Shown here in pieces: positions 9,060 to 16,945 of a DNA stretch of 64,000 nt. Position 1 is the stretch's first letter, and every line of letters starts with the position of its first letter. The stretch comes from an uncultured Lachnospiraceae bacterium (GTDB lineage Bacteria; Bacillota; Clostridia; Lachnospirales; Lachnospiraceae). Below the pieces are notes generated by a model. The model worked only from the letters and a program-made list of their open reading frames with translations, was not told where the DNA came from and made no database searches. The position numbers and the translations under genes are program-made. Where the stretch lies: the NCBI GenBank assembly GCA_946405625.1, contig CAMJHQ010000011.1, positions 1-64,000 on the forward strand, given 5' to 3'.

Positions 9060-9878
9060 TTAGTTAATATGTCTCAGTTCACTCAGACAGCTCTTCATTC
9101 GGTTATCGAACTGCTCAAAGAAATCATGATTATGATCATAACCGTCCATATAGAATACTCTTAGAACTGTTTTCATGACCTCTTTCACATTATCCGAAGC
9201 ACTGCATCTGAATTCCTCAGCCTTGTTCTTACGATACTTTGCAATGCCGTCTCTTGCTATAAGTTCAGAATCTCCAACAATTCCGGCATATACAGTCAGA
9301 TCATCTTCACTTACAGTTTCAATCCTGTGTGCTTCGTTTTCCGCACGCTCGTTTATTTCACGAACCTTCTTCTGTTCGAATTTTATGAATCTGTGCCATT
9401 TCAAAATAAATGCAGAATGCTCTTCAAGATTATCAATCCCAAGCCATTCTCTGACCTTGATATCTTCCCTCTCTTTCTGACTGCATTCGTCAACCTGAAG
9501 GAAATAATCAAATCCTTTATCGTTATATATTCTTCCGAGAGGGAACAGCCTGCATATGGAAGGTCTGAATTTATGAATACTGCATCTTTTCTCTTCATTC
9601 AGAAATGTACAGCCCTTATCCATTTTCAGATGGGGAAGAATTATAGCGTCCTTCACTCCCAGCTCTACCTGAAAAGATGTCAGGAGCTCATCAAAGCTCT
9701 TTCCCGAAGCTTTCGTCATATTAAATATATCAAAAGGATCCAGTACTATGGTATCGGACATGTTGCTCTCACAACACTTGGCACAGCCGTTACAGCCTGC
9801 CGTATCCGCCTTAACCATATCATCCGGACCATAAAGTTTTCCGTCGGATATTTCATTTATATCATCATATCTAAGCAA
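9060..9878 (-). CDS. YkgJ-family cysteine-cluster protein
   Basis: 272 residues. A conserved cysteine cluster Cys29-x2-Cys32-x2-Cys35-Cys36 (GCNGCAKCCESN) is followed by GCTFL...RCSIHKFRPSICRLFP, the signature of the YkgJ/CxxCxxCC family thought to bind zinc or iron. The rest is charged and helical. Substrate unknown. The start is a TTG at 9878: GGAGG lies 10 bases before it, and a good promoter is present at 9915-9943. It is not obviously in an operon with the Bax-inhibitor gene, which has its own terminator at 10016-10043. Confidence 0.85.
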   Translation of the reverse strand: MLRYDDINEISDGKLYGPDDMVKADTAGCNGCAKCCESNMSDTIVLDPFDIFNMTKASGKSFDELLTSFQVELGVKDAIILPHLKMDKGCTFLNEEKRCSIHKFRPSICRLFPLGRIYNDKGFDYFLQVDECSQKEREDIKVREWLGIDNLEEHSAFILKWHRFIKFEQKKVREINERAENEAHRIETVSEDDLTVYAGIVGDSELIARDGIAKYRKNKAEEFRCSASDNVKEVMKTVLRVFYMDGYDHNHDFFEQFDNRMKSCLSELRHIN

Positions 9879-9914
9879 TCCGGATCAACCTCCAACTATA
9901 ATGCACCAATTTAT

Positions 9915-9943
9915 ATTATAGCAAACACACAGCTTTCAAACAA
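9915..9943 (-). promoter_or_regulatory. Sigma-A-type promoter for the YkgJ-family gene
   Basis: On the minus strand TTGTTT (9938-9943), a 17-base spacer and TATAAT (9915-9920) lie about 35 bases before the TTG start. Confidence 0.6.
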
Positions 9944-9985
9944 CTTTTAAAATTTGGCCTGTTTTATACATTGTATTCGAGCGGT

Positions 9986-10009
9986 GCTCATTCGCATTAC
10001 GCTTCGCAT
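9986..10009. repeat. Short dispersed motif GCGAAGCGTAATGCGAATG
   Basis: The minus strand reads GCGAAGCGTAATGCGAATGA; a near copy, GCGAAGCGGAATACGAATGT, occurs at 13257-13280. Both are intergenic. The GCGAAGC core also appears in the element at 902-1080. Confidence 0.5.
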
Positions 10010-10015
10010 ATAAAA

Positions 10016-10043
10016 AAGCCTCACATCCGAAAATGTGAGGCTT
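10016..10043 (-). terminator. Intrinsic terminator after the Bax-inhibitor-1 gene
   Basis: AAGCCTCACAT (10016-10026) pairs exactly with ATGTGAGGCTT (10033-10043); the minus transcript continues with TTTTTTA. It lies 29 bases past the stop of the gene at 10072-11022. Confidence 0.9.
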
Positions 10044-10071
10044 AAGATCAAAATATTCAATTGCCCTGCAA

Positions 10072-11022
10072 TTATCTTCTTGCTCTTCCCATGATTCTAA
10101 GTAATCTGAGGAACAGATTGATGAAATCAAGATAAAGCTCAAGAGCTCCGTAAAGACCGATTACCAGCGGATCAAGACCTGAATTGGTGCAAAGCTTCTT
10201 AATCTTCTGAATATCATATGCTGTAAGTGCCATGAAAAGAACAATTCCGAAGATAGTAAGCGCATAATCAAAACCACTTGACTTAAGGAACAGATTTACA
10301 AGGCTTCCCATCAGAAGGCCTGCAAGACCGATCATTAAAATGTTTCCGAGCTTTGTAAGGTCGAGCTTAGCAAAATATCCGATTGCTGCCATAAGACCGA
10401 ATACAGCTGCAGTAATAAAGAATACTCTTGTAATATCAGATCTTAAATAAGCATAGAAAATAACAGAAAGTGTAAGTCCGTTAACAATCGAATAAGCAAA
10501 GAACATGACCGCCGAAAGGGTTACATTATTCTTTTTCATAGCCTGTGTTGCAACTATAACCAAAACAACCTCAACGATTGCACATACGATAAACTTAACC
10601 ATAACTGTGTTAATATCTGCAAACAGGAAATTTGTATTATATGCAAACAGTGCTGAAATACCTGTTACAAGAAGAGCTAAAAACATAAAGAAAAAGCTCT
10701 TAACAAGTACATCATTTACATCAACGTTGCTTACAGGTACACTCATTGCAGCTCTTATACTTGCTGCATTCTGATAATATGCACCACCGTATGGGCTTCC
10801 GCCATAAGGATTCTGTCCGGCAGGTCCGCCGTATGGATTCTGTCCGGCAGGTCCGCCATAAGGATTCTGTCCACCGTATGGGCTTCCACTATACTGATTC
10901 TGAGCGACATTCTGGGTCTCACCCATTTCAGGAACATCGTTCTTCAAATTCAGACTGTACTTATTGGTACTTTCTGAACCACTACTCTGATAATAATCAT
11001 TGCTATTGTAATCATTATCCAT
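10072..11022 (-). CDS. Bax inhibitor-1/YccA family membrane protein
   Basis: 316 residues. The N-terminal 90 residues are cytosolic, polar and rich in Gly, Tyr, Gln and Pro, with repeated QNPYGGPAG units. Seven hydrophobic segments follow (about 105-310), ending in LYLDFINLFLRLLRIMGR, a hallmark of the BI-1 family; YgaP/YetJ relatives conduct Ca2+ in a pH-dependent way. The gene is monocistronic with its own promoter (11074-11102) and terminator (10016-10043). AGGAGG lies nine bases before the ATG. The repeated N-terminal extension is a common add-on in Firmicutes. Family call strong, physiological role uncertain. Confidence 0.92.
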   Translation of the reverse strand: MDNDYNSNDYYQSSGSESTNKYSLNLKNDVPEMGETQNVAQNQYSGSPYGGQNPYGGPAGQNPYGGPAGQNPYGGSPYGGAYYQNAASIRAAMSVPVSNVDVNDVLVKSFFFMFLALLVTGISALFAYNTNFLFADINTVMVKFIVCAIVEVVLVIVATQAMKKNNVTLSAVMFFAYSIVNGLTLSVIFYAYLRSDITRVFFITAAVFGLMAAIGYFAKLDLTKLGNILMIGLAGLLMGSLVNLFLKSSGFDYALTIFGIVLFMALTAYDIQKIKKLCTNSGLDPLVIGLYGALELYLDFINLFLRLLRIMGRARR

Positions 11023-11073
11023 GAATAAATACCTCCTAAATTTTCATAACTTCAAACCTTCAAATCAAAGGAC

Positions 11074-11102
11074 ATAATATCATGATATTGCAAAAATTTC
11101 AA
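11074..11102 (-). promoter_or_regulatory. Promoter of the Bax-inhibitor-1 gene
   Basis: Minus strand TTGAAA (11097-11102), 17-base spacer, TATTAT (11074-11079), about 50 bases before the start codon. Confidence 0.6.
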
Positions 11103-11147
11103 TATCTCCCGACAATAATTCAAAGATTTTTACGAAATATCTTTTTA

Positions 11148-12326
11148 TTAATGATGGAATAATCTGATTCCAGTAAATGCCATCGCGATTCCGTATTTAT
11201 TACATGTCTCGATAACATTATCATCTCTAATAGATCCACCCGGCTGAGCGATGTACTGAACACCGCTTCTCTTTGCTCTCTCGACATTATCTCCGAATGG
11301 GAAGAATGCATCGGAACCAACAGAAACACCTGTCATATTCTTAAGCCAAGCCTTACGTTCTTCGCGAGTAAATACTGCAGGCTGTTCAGTGAAATACTTC
11401 TGCCACTCGCCCTCACCGATTACATCCTCATAATCATCGCTGATATATACATCGATAGTGTTGTCTCTGTCCGCACGTCTGATATCAGCCTTGAAAGGAA
11501 GATTAAGTACCTGTGGAGCCTGACGAAGGAACCACTTATCTGCCTTATCACCTGCAAGTCTTGTACAGTGTACTCTTGACTGCTGTCCTGCACCGATACC
11601 GATTGCCTGTCCACCCTTTACATAGCATACTGAATTTGACTGTGTATACTTAAGAGTGATCATAGCAATTGCAAGATCGATCTTTGCAGACTCAGGAATT
11701 TCCTTATTTGCTGTAACTACATTATCAAAGAAATGCTCATCGATGTTAAGCTCATTTCTACCCTGCTCAAATGTAACACCGAATACATCCTTCTGCTCAA
11801 GCGGAGCCGGTACATAATCAGGATCAATCTGGATCACACAATAATTTCCGTTCTTCTTAGCCTTGAGAAGCTCAAGTGCTTCATCTGTATATCCCGGAGC
11901 AATAACACCGTCAGATACTTCTCTCTTAATGAGCTTAGCTGTATCTGCATCACAAACATCCGAAAGTGAAATAAAATCACCGAATGATGACATTCTGTCA
12001 GCACCTCTTGCTCTTGCATATGCACATGCAAGGTCAGAAAGGTCACCCATATCATCAACCCAATAAATCTTCTTCTCTATATCCGTAAGCTTTGTTCCTA
12101 CTGCAGCGCCTGCAGGTGAAACGTGCTTGAAGCTTGTTGCTGCTGGAAGACCTGTTGCCTTCTTAAGCTCCTTTACAAGCTGCCAGCCGTTGAAAGCATC
12201 CAGAAGGTTGATAAATCCCGGCTTTCCGTTAACTACTGTAAACGGCAGTTCGCCGTCTCCCTTCATGAAAACTCTTGAAGGCTTCTGATTCGGATTACAT
12301 CCGTACTTTAATTCCAACTCTTTCAT
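11148..12326 (-). CDS. purH: AICAR formyltransferase (stand-alone PurH-like)
   Basis: 392 residues from the ATG at 12326, which has GAGGAG seven bases upstream; the frame is open further but the earlier codons lack a ribosome site. It transfers a formyl group from 10-formyl-tetrahydrofolate to AICAR, the penultimate step of IMP synthesis. The sequence matches the short AICARFT-only family (KYGCNPNQKPSRVF, SFKHVSPAGAAVG, QAIGIGAGQQSRVHC, QPGGSIRDD) and has no N-terminal MGS-like IMP cyclohydrolase domain, unlike bifunctional PurH. The missing activity is supplied by the PurO-type gene just upstream (12481-13194). Strong call. Confidence 0.95.
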   Translation of the reverse strand: MKELELKYGCNPNQKPSRVFMKGDGELPFTVVNGKPGFINLLDAFNGWQLVKELKKATGLPAATSFKHVSPAGAAVGTKLTDIEKKIYWVDDMGDLSDLACAYARARGADRMSSFGDFISLSDVCDADTAKLIKREVSDGVIAPGYTDEALELLKAKKNGNYCVIQIDPDYVPAPLEQKDVFGVTFEQGRNELNIDEHFFDNVVTANKEIPESAKIDLAIAMITLKYTQSNSVCYVKGGQAIGIGAGQQSRVHCTRLAGDKADKWFLRQAPQVLNLPFKADIRRADRDNTIDVYISDDYEDVIGEGEWQKYFTEQPAVFTREERKAWLKNMTGVSVGSDAFFPFGDNVERAKRSGVQYIAQPGGSIRDDNVIETCNKYGIAMAFTGIRLFHH

Positions 12327-12426
12327 TTTTTTCTCCTCACTTGATTTTTTTCGCATCTTGTTCATATAATTTGATCTTTCACCGTAGTGACAGACCCTTC
12401 GTCAATCCCTGACAGATTTACCACCG

Positions 12427-12466
12427 GTATATTCCGGTTGTTAATATATATTCCGGTTGTTAATAT
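12427..12466. repeat. 19-bp direct repeat downstream of the IMP cyclohydrolase gene
   Basis: ATTCCGGTTGTTAATAT occurs at 12431 and again at 12450, a 19-base period, 15-55 bases after the stop of the gene at 12481. Confidence 0.6.
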
Positions 12467-12480
12467 CAGTTTCAGATGAA

Positions 12481-13194
12481 TTACTGGTTCTTGTTTACGA
12501 TCTTTGTCTCGTAACGTCCTGTTTCAATGTCGATAAAACGTGTAAAAAGTGAAACCTTATTATCCTCATTGATTGCCTTCCATACAATATCTGTAAACTC
12601 ATCAAGATCATTTGTAGGGATAGTTACAGGTGTAGGCTCACCCTCGTAGCTCGGAAGCGGATTTCCGTCTCCCATATATGTATGGATGAAATGTCCTTCT
12701 CCGGCAAGCGGATTGTCATAGCCGAAAGTAAATCTCAGACACTGATCCGGATCGCCGTTATTAGATTTAAGAATTGACATCTCATATGTATAGCCGCCTT
12801 CAATATGAAGTACGCCTGAAATTCTCGGAGTATAGTTAGGGCCATCCGGCTCAAACTCGCGATTTCTGAGTGATTCTTCAAATGTATCACCCTGCTCCAT
12901 ATTCTCGAATATTGTATCTGTCTGGTCACCGTTTGTAACTATTGTATCAGTACCACGAACTCTTACAGGTGCATAAATGATAAGACTCGGATCCTCAAGC
13001 TTTGCAGGATCGAACGCCTCTGTTCTGATTCCTTCGCCTTCTGTTACGAATACTCTGTTTCTGCTGTTCTCTGAACGGCCCATGATGAAGTAAGCAATAG
13101 CTGCCTTCTTTCCGTCCGGAGTCTTACCGATCACAATTCCTCTTCCCGGATAAGTAGTTGCTGAAAGTTCTGCTGCAAGATCAAGTCTTTTCAT
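12481..13194 (-). CDS. purO: IMP cyclohydrolase, PurO type
   Basis: 237 residues from the ATG at 13194, six bases after AGGAGG (an ATG at 13200 directly touches the AGGAGG and is less likely). Closes FAICAR to IMP. The protein resembles archaeal PurO and clostridial relatives: TYPGRGIVIGKT at the N-terminus, then TDTIVTNGDQTDTIFEN and NYTPRISGVL. It lies next to the AICAR transformylase gene, and together they replace bifunctional PurH. A gap of 154 bases between the two genes holds a short direct repeat, so co-transcription is possible but not proven. Good family call. Confidence 0.88.
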   Translation of the reverse strand: MKRLDLAAELSATTYPGRGIVIGKTPDGKKAAIAYFIMGRSENSRNRVFVTEGEGIRTEAFDPAKLEDPSLIIYAPVRVRGTDTIVTNGDQTDTIFENMEQGDTFEESLRNREFEPDGPNYTPRISGVLHIEGGYTYEMSILKSNNGDPDQCLRFTFGYDNPLAGEGHFIHTYMGDGNPLPSYEGEPTPVTIPTNDLDEFTDIVWKAINEDNKVSLFTRFIDIETGRYETKIVNKNQ

Positions 13195-13256
13195 GTTCAT
13201 CCTCCTATAAAATCATCAATGATATTGAGCTGCCAAAACAGCTCAGTAATATACTT

Positions 13257-13280
13257 CGCACATTCGTATTCCGCTTCGCT
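13257..13280. repeat. Second copy of the GCGAAGCG dispersed motif
   Basis: Minus strand AGCGAAGCGGAATACGAATG, matching the motif at 9986-10009. It lies in the leader of the purO gene, between a GAGCTG/CAGCTC hairpin (13228-13245) and the terminator at 13337-13364. Confidence 0.5.
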
Positions 13281-13336
13281 TCATACTCATAATGCAGCCT
13301 TGCCAAAGTCAACCCGGCTCAACCAAAATAAAGATA

Positions 13337-13364
13337 GCCGCCCGGGTTCTAAAACCCAGACGGC
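13337..13364 (-). terminator. Probable terminator of the LppM-like lipoprotein gene
   Basis: GCCG + GGGTT pair with AACCC + CGGC around a CTAA loop with a 3x3 internal loop; the minus transcript continues with TATCTTTATTTTGG. It is about 110 bases past the stop at 13476. Confidence 0.5.
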
Positions 13365-13475
13365 CGGTTAATCAATAGATCTGTCATGCTCCCCGTGGTA
13401 TACTCCACTCAAATCCGTCAGTCACATGACAATATTCAGTTTACAATCTGCCCCACTCAAAGTCAAGTAGGATTA

Positions 13476-14549
13476 TTACTGATTATTTGTTGGATCATAC
13501 TGCTGAGTCTGATCATATGCCTGCTGTGCATACTGCTGGCTTGCATCATATGCCTGCTGACCATACTGCTGTGCCTGATCTGCTGCCTGCTGGCCATACT
13601 GCTGTGCCTGATCATATCCCTGCTGTGCATACTGCTGACCTGCATCGTATGCCTGCTGACCATACTGCTGTGCCTGATCATATCCCTGCTGTGCATACTG
13701 CTGAGTCTGATCATATGCCTGCTGACCATACTGCTGTGCCTGATCTACTGCCTGCTGGCCATACTGCTGTGCCTGATCGAATCCCTGCTGACCATACTGC
13801 TGTGCCTGATCAAATCCCTGCTGACCTCCGAAGTCTCCGCCAGGACCCGGTGTATAAGGAGCATTAGCCTTCTTGTTTGCAAGCTTCTTAATAATAATGA
13901 TTACTGCTACTATAACTGCTATAGCTATAAGAGCGATAATAGCCCACTTGATTATAACGCCTACAATTGAAAGGCTGAACTCTACATGAATATTTTCTCC
14001 ACCTGCCATTGACAGAAGATCCCATGTAAGAGTCTTTCCACCATTAGATGTGCTTGTAGCATTATGATTCTTTGCACCGTTAGGAAGCTTAATAACTATC
14101 TGCATATAACCGCCATACTGACTGAAATATGACTTATACTGCTCCATCTCATTGGTATCCTCATCGCCAAGGACCTTCCAATCGATAATATAGTTATCTC
14201 CATCCTTTGTTACCTTAAGGCCGTCTTCTTCCATATCAACGGCACCTTCTGTACCCTGCATAGCCTCTGAAATCTTATCAAGATCTACGCCCTTCTTGGT
14301 ACACTTGAAACCTAAGTAGTTATCTTCATTATATAACTCGCATTCCCAGCCCTGTTCTCTCAGCTCATTCATCTGAGGATCCATCTCTGTAGGATCAACC
14401 TCTTCACCTTCCATGCTCATCACAGCATACAGCATGGAAATATCTGCCTTACCATCACTCTTGATGTCCAATGTGGTATCAAATCTCATACAGCCCGAAA
14501 GACCGATAATAAAAATAACACATAAGACTGTTAATAAAACTTTTTTCAT
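13476..14549 (-). CDS. LppM-like lipoprotein with Gln-rich repeat tail
   Basis: 357 residues from the ATG at 14549, preceded by AGGAGG. A signal peptide with lipobox GLSGC (Cys21) starts an extracellular domain of about 180 residues beginning RFDTTLDIKSDGKADI, which resembles the LppM/DUF3153 domain. A membrane helix (about 208-231) and a Lys-rich stop follow, so the C-terminal part should be cytosolic. That tail is ten 11-residue units of the type QQGFDQAQQYG. The arrangement (lipoprotein or signal-anchored domain, TM, Gln/Tyr repeat tail) recalls the Gly/Tyr-rich cytosolic tails of the Bax-inhibitor and DUF4428 proteins nearby. Function unknown. Confidence 0.7.
   Translation of the reverse strand: MKKVLLTVLCVIFIIGLSGCMRFDTTLDIKSDGKADISMLYAVMSMEGEEVDPTEMDPQMNELREQGWECELYNEDNYLGFKCTKKGVDLDKISEAMQGTEGAVDMEEDGLKVTKDGDNYIIDWKVLGDEDTNEMEQYKSYFSQYGGYMQIVIKLPNGAKNHNATSTSNGGKTLTWDLLSMAGGENIHVEFSLSIVGVIIKWAIIALIAIAVIVAVIIIIKKLANKKANAPYTPGPGGDFGGQQGFDQAQQYGQQGFDQAQQYGQQAVDQAQQYGQQAYDQTQQYAQQGYDQAQQYGQQAYDAGQQYAQQGYDQAQQYGQQAADQAQQYGQQAYDASQQYAQQAYDQTQQYDPTNNQ
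13494..13823 (-). repeat. Ten 33-bp coding repeats
   Basis: Exactly 330 bases encode ten 11-residue units (consensus QQAYDQAQQYG). Units differ by a few substitutions, so the array is likely selected in frame and may vary in length between strains. Confidence 0.85.
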
Positions 14550-14591
14550 CTTATCCTCCTGTTTCATATAAATAAATAACACGACGCTATA

Positions 14592-14620
14592 ATAATACTA
14601 TAATACGTTTAATTGAACAA
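14592..14620 (-). promoter_or_regulatory. Promoter of the LppM-like lipoprotein gene
   Basis: Minus strand TTGTTC (14615-14620), 17-base spacer, TATTAT (14592-14597), about 43 bases before the ATG. Confidence 0.5.
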
Positions 14621-14669
14621 CATCTTTTCGGATGATAGCTAACAACTTTTAAAAATCCTATAGCCACGC

Positions 14670-15650
14670 TTAAAGTCCCAGTTCTTTCTTAAGCTCTCCC
14701 TTCACTTTATCCGTAGTAAAAGCAGCCTCTATCGAATTCTTCAGAATATCTTTCTCTTGTTCATCTGTAAGTCCGAAGCTATCCTTAAGATATTCGAATT
14801 CATCAGCCAGAGTTATATTTTCAATGCCCATATCATCCGTATTGACGGTCACCTTAATTCCCTTTTTGAGATAATCCATCAGCGGATAACTGCTCATATC
14901 CGAGATTGCCTTGGTAATCCTGTTACTTGTAGGACACATTTCAAGAGGAATCTCCTTCAATCTGATCATTTCAACCACTTCGGGATCTTCAAAAATCCTG
15001 ACGCCATGTCCTATTCTCGAAGCACCATATTGAATTGCGCTTCTGACACTGTCAGCACTGCCAGCTTCACCTGCATGGATTGTAAAAGGAATTCCCATTT
15101 CCGAAGCTTTTCTGAAAAGGCCCTCATAAAGCGATGTCGGATAAACCCCTTCCGCTCCAGCAAGATCGACAGCTACCACTCCACCGTCCTTAACCAGATA
15201 CCGCTTCGCCACTTTCAGGGTTTCCTCGTTATCGGGTTCATTTCCTTCGCCTCTCATACAGCAAAGTATAAGATTCGACTTCAGTTCCGACCTCTTCATT
15301 CCTTCAAGAGCTGCAAGAACCACTTCCTCCTGTGTCAGTCCCTTTCTTGTATGCAGCTGCGGAGCAAACCGTATCTCAGCATAGATAACTCCCTGTGACT
15401 TGATATTCTCAGCCACAAGTCTTACCGCTTCACTGATACCCTTCCTTGTCTGCATAAGTGTGAGAGGAAGTCCGAAACAATCAAGGAAATCATTCAGACT
15501 GTTACAATCTTCAGGTACGGTAAGTACTTTCTCCAGTTCTTCATCTGTAGTCCCCGGCAGAACTATTTTCTGAAGTTCCGCAAGCTTCTTTGCAATATCA
15601 ACTGTTATTGCTCCATCCAGATGCAGATGCAGTTCAATAAACTTTCCCAT
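14670..15650 (-). CDS. add: Adenosine deaminase
   Basis: 326 residues from the ATG at 15650, with GAGGGG upstream; an in-frame GTG at 15668 lies inside that ribosome site and is unlikely. Hydrolyses adenosine to inosine and ammonia. Zinc ligands and catalytic motifs are visible: HLHLDG (His8, His10), FTIHAGEAG (His and catalytic Glu), RIGHGVRI, EMCPTSN and VNTDDMGI (metal Asp pair). It fits the purine theme of purO/purH nearby. The upstream neighbour is a membrane protein of unknown role 29 bases away. Strong family call; adenine or other 6-aminopurine specificity cannot be excluded by eye. Confidence 0.93.
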   Translation of the reverse strand: MGKFIELHLHLDGAITVDIAKKLAELQKIVLPGTTDEELEKVLTVPEDCNSLNDFLDCFGLPLTLMQTRKGISEAVRLVAENIKSQGVIYAEIRFAPQLHTRKGLTQEEVVLAALEGMKRSELKSNLILCCMRGEGNEPDNEETLKVAKRYLVKDGGVVAVDLAGAEGVYPTSLYEGLFRKASEMGIPFTIHAGEAGSADSVRSAIQYGASRIGHGVRIFEDPEVVEMIRLKEIPLEMCPTSNRITKAISDMSSYPLMDYLKKGIKVTVNTDDMGIENITLADEFEYLKDSFGLTDEQEKDILKNSIEAAFTTDKVKGELKKELGL

Positions 15651-15679
15651 CTTATAATCCCCTCTCACAAGTAACCATA

Positions 15680-16792
15680 TTAATTCTTATTTCTATTTCC
15701 TACCTTAGTAATTATTATGGATAAAACTATCGCAGCAATAATAGCCGCGCCAAGCTCTTCCAGATAAATCATGCCCCATACCTTATCCCCGATAATCTGA
15801 TTTTCCATATCAAACTCTGTCGGGTGAAAAAACAGGTTTTCATATCTGTAAGTAACTACATTATACTCTTCATCGATTTTCTCATCAGGCTTATGATTTG
15901 TAACATTTATAAGTTCTATCTCATAGAATTTATCCTGCTTCACGATGGTAAAGTTTTCCTCATCAGGATAACGGACCTTATGATCTTTTACCAATTCAAC
16001 TATTCTATCATTCAAATTATTATGATAATCAACATAAAAGACAACATTTTCATCAGGTAAAAGACTGACTACACTCGACTCATAACGAAATGAATAATCC
16101 TCGTCAAACAATTCAATTTCCGAATCATCCGGCTTCTTGCCACCGTCATCCGTAAATACATCCGTAGTATTCGTTACATTTATTTTTTTCTTTGAATCGG
16201 TGAATGATAACGGAACAAATTTCATATCATATGCAGCCAGACCTTCTATACGAAAACCCACATTATCCATATATCCATCGGGTGACTTTATTTTTTCAAT
16301 ATTTTCTGCGATACTTTCATCTGCACATTCATAAAATGCAACTGCCCTGCCATCTCCATCAGCCCTGACAAAGAATAATGCTCCTCCTCCGTTACGTTTT
16401 CCGAGCCTGTTCATATCCTTATCAAAATATAACCACTGATCGGCAGTGATCAAATCACCTTTCCAGCGCAGTACTGAATTGTTTATTCCTCCCGGATATG
16501 TGAGCAGGCGCAGCTCCATCTGACTCTTTAATTCATTCTCATTAAGTGTTTTTCCAAAAAGTTTATTTGCAGGTTCTCTATATTGCTGTTTTGTTTTATC
16601 AAAATACAGATTTTTAGTTCTTACAAAAACCTTATTACATCTGTCAACAAAATAACTGCTGAATTCTTTTTCGATTTCCTTCGATTCCGATTTCAACTGA
16701 ACTACAACAATAACAGTAAATATCATAAGTACTGCGACAAGAGTTATGGGAAAAACCACATACCATTTAAATCTTTTCTTTTTGAAATTCAT
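15680..16792 (-). CDS. Sensor-like membrane protein of unknown function
   Basis: 370 residues from the ATG at 16792, nine bases after GGAGG. Lys-rich N-terminus, one membrane helix (about 12-35), an extracytoplasmic domain of about 300 residues with many Asp, Tyr and Phe, and a second helix close to the C-terminus that ends eight residues later (VGNRNKN). This is the layout of the sensor half of a histidine kinase or chemoreceptor but no cytosolic output domain follows; the next gene is adenosine deaminase in its own frame. It may be a stand-alone sensor or a decayed kinase. No family recognised. Confidence 0.55.
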   Translation of the reverse strand: MNFKKKRFKWYVVFPITLVAVLMIFTVIVVVQLKSESKEIEKEFSSYFVDRCNKVFVRTKNLYFDKTKQQYREPANKLFGKTLNENELKSQMELRLLTYPGGINNSVLRWKGDLITADQWLYFDKDMNRLGKRNGGGALFFVRADGDGRAVAFYECADESIAENIEKIKSPDGYMDNVGFRIEGLAAYDMKFVPLSFTDSKKKINVTNTTDVFTDDGGKKPDDSEIELFDEDYSFRYESSVVSLLPDENVVFYVDYHNNLNDRIVELVKDHKVRYPDEENFTIVKQDKFYEIELINVTNHKPDEKIDEEYNVVTYRYENLFFHPTEFDMENQIIGDKVWGMIYLEELGAAIIAAIVLSIIITKVGNRNKN

Positions 16793-16814
16793 GTTTTTTA
16801 ACCTCCAAAATCGA

Positions 16815-16916
16815 GACATCAATCCCTGTGATATCTATCGACCTTATTTTGTCCGGACATCTCCCCGACGATATCTGTGGACCTTATTTTACAGACATCT
16901 CCCCGACGATATCTGC
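16815..16916. repeat. Three degenerate tandem repeats of about 40 bp
   Basis: GACATC starts units at 16815, 16856 and 16894. Copies 2 and 3 share GACATCTCCCCGACGATATC exactly; copies 1 and 2 share GACCTTATTTT. They lie downstream of rlmD and directly before the gene at 15680-16792, so they could be promoter-proximal operators or expanded 3' sequence. Confidence 0.6.
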
Positions 16917-16945
16917 AAAACTATATTTATACATATACTGTTCCG

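Noticed and set aside
13487-13867. Plus-strand frame of 126 codons with HTAV repeats
   Set aside because: Antisense shadow of the Gln-rich repeat tail of the minus-strand lipoprotein.
15661-15668. GTG at 15668 as the start of adenosine deaminase
   Set aside because: It overlaps the GAGAGGGG site used by the ATG at 15650, where the conserved domain begins.
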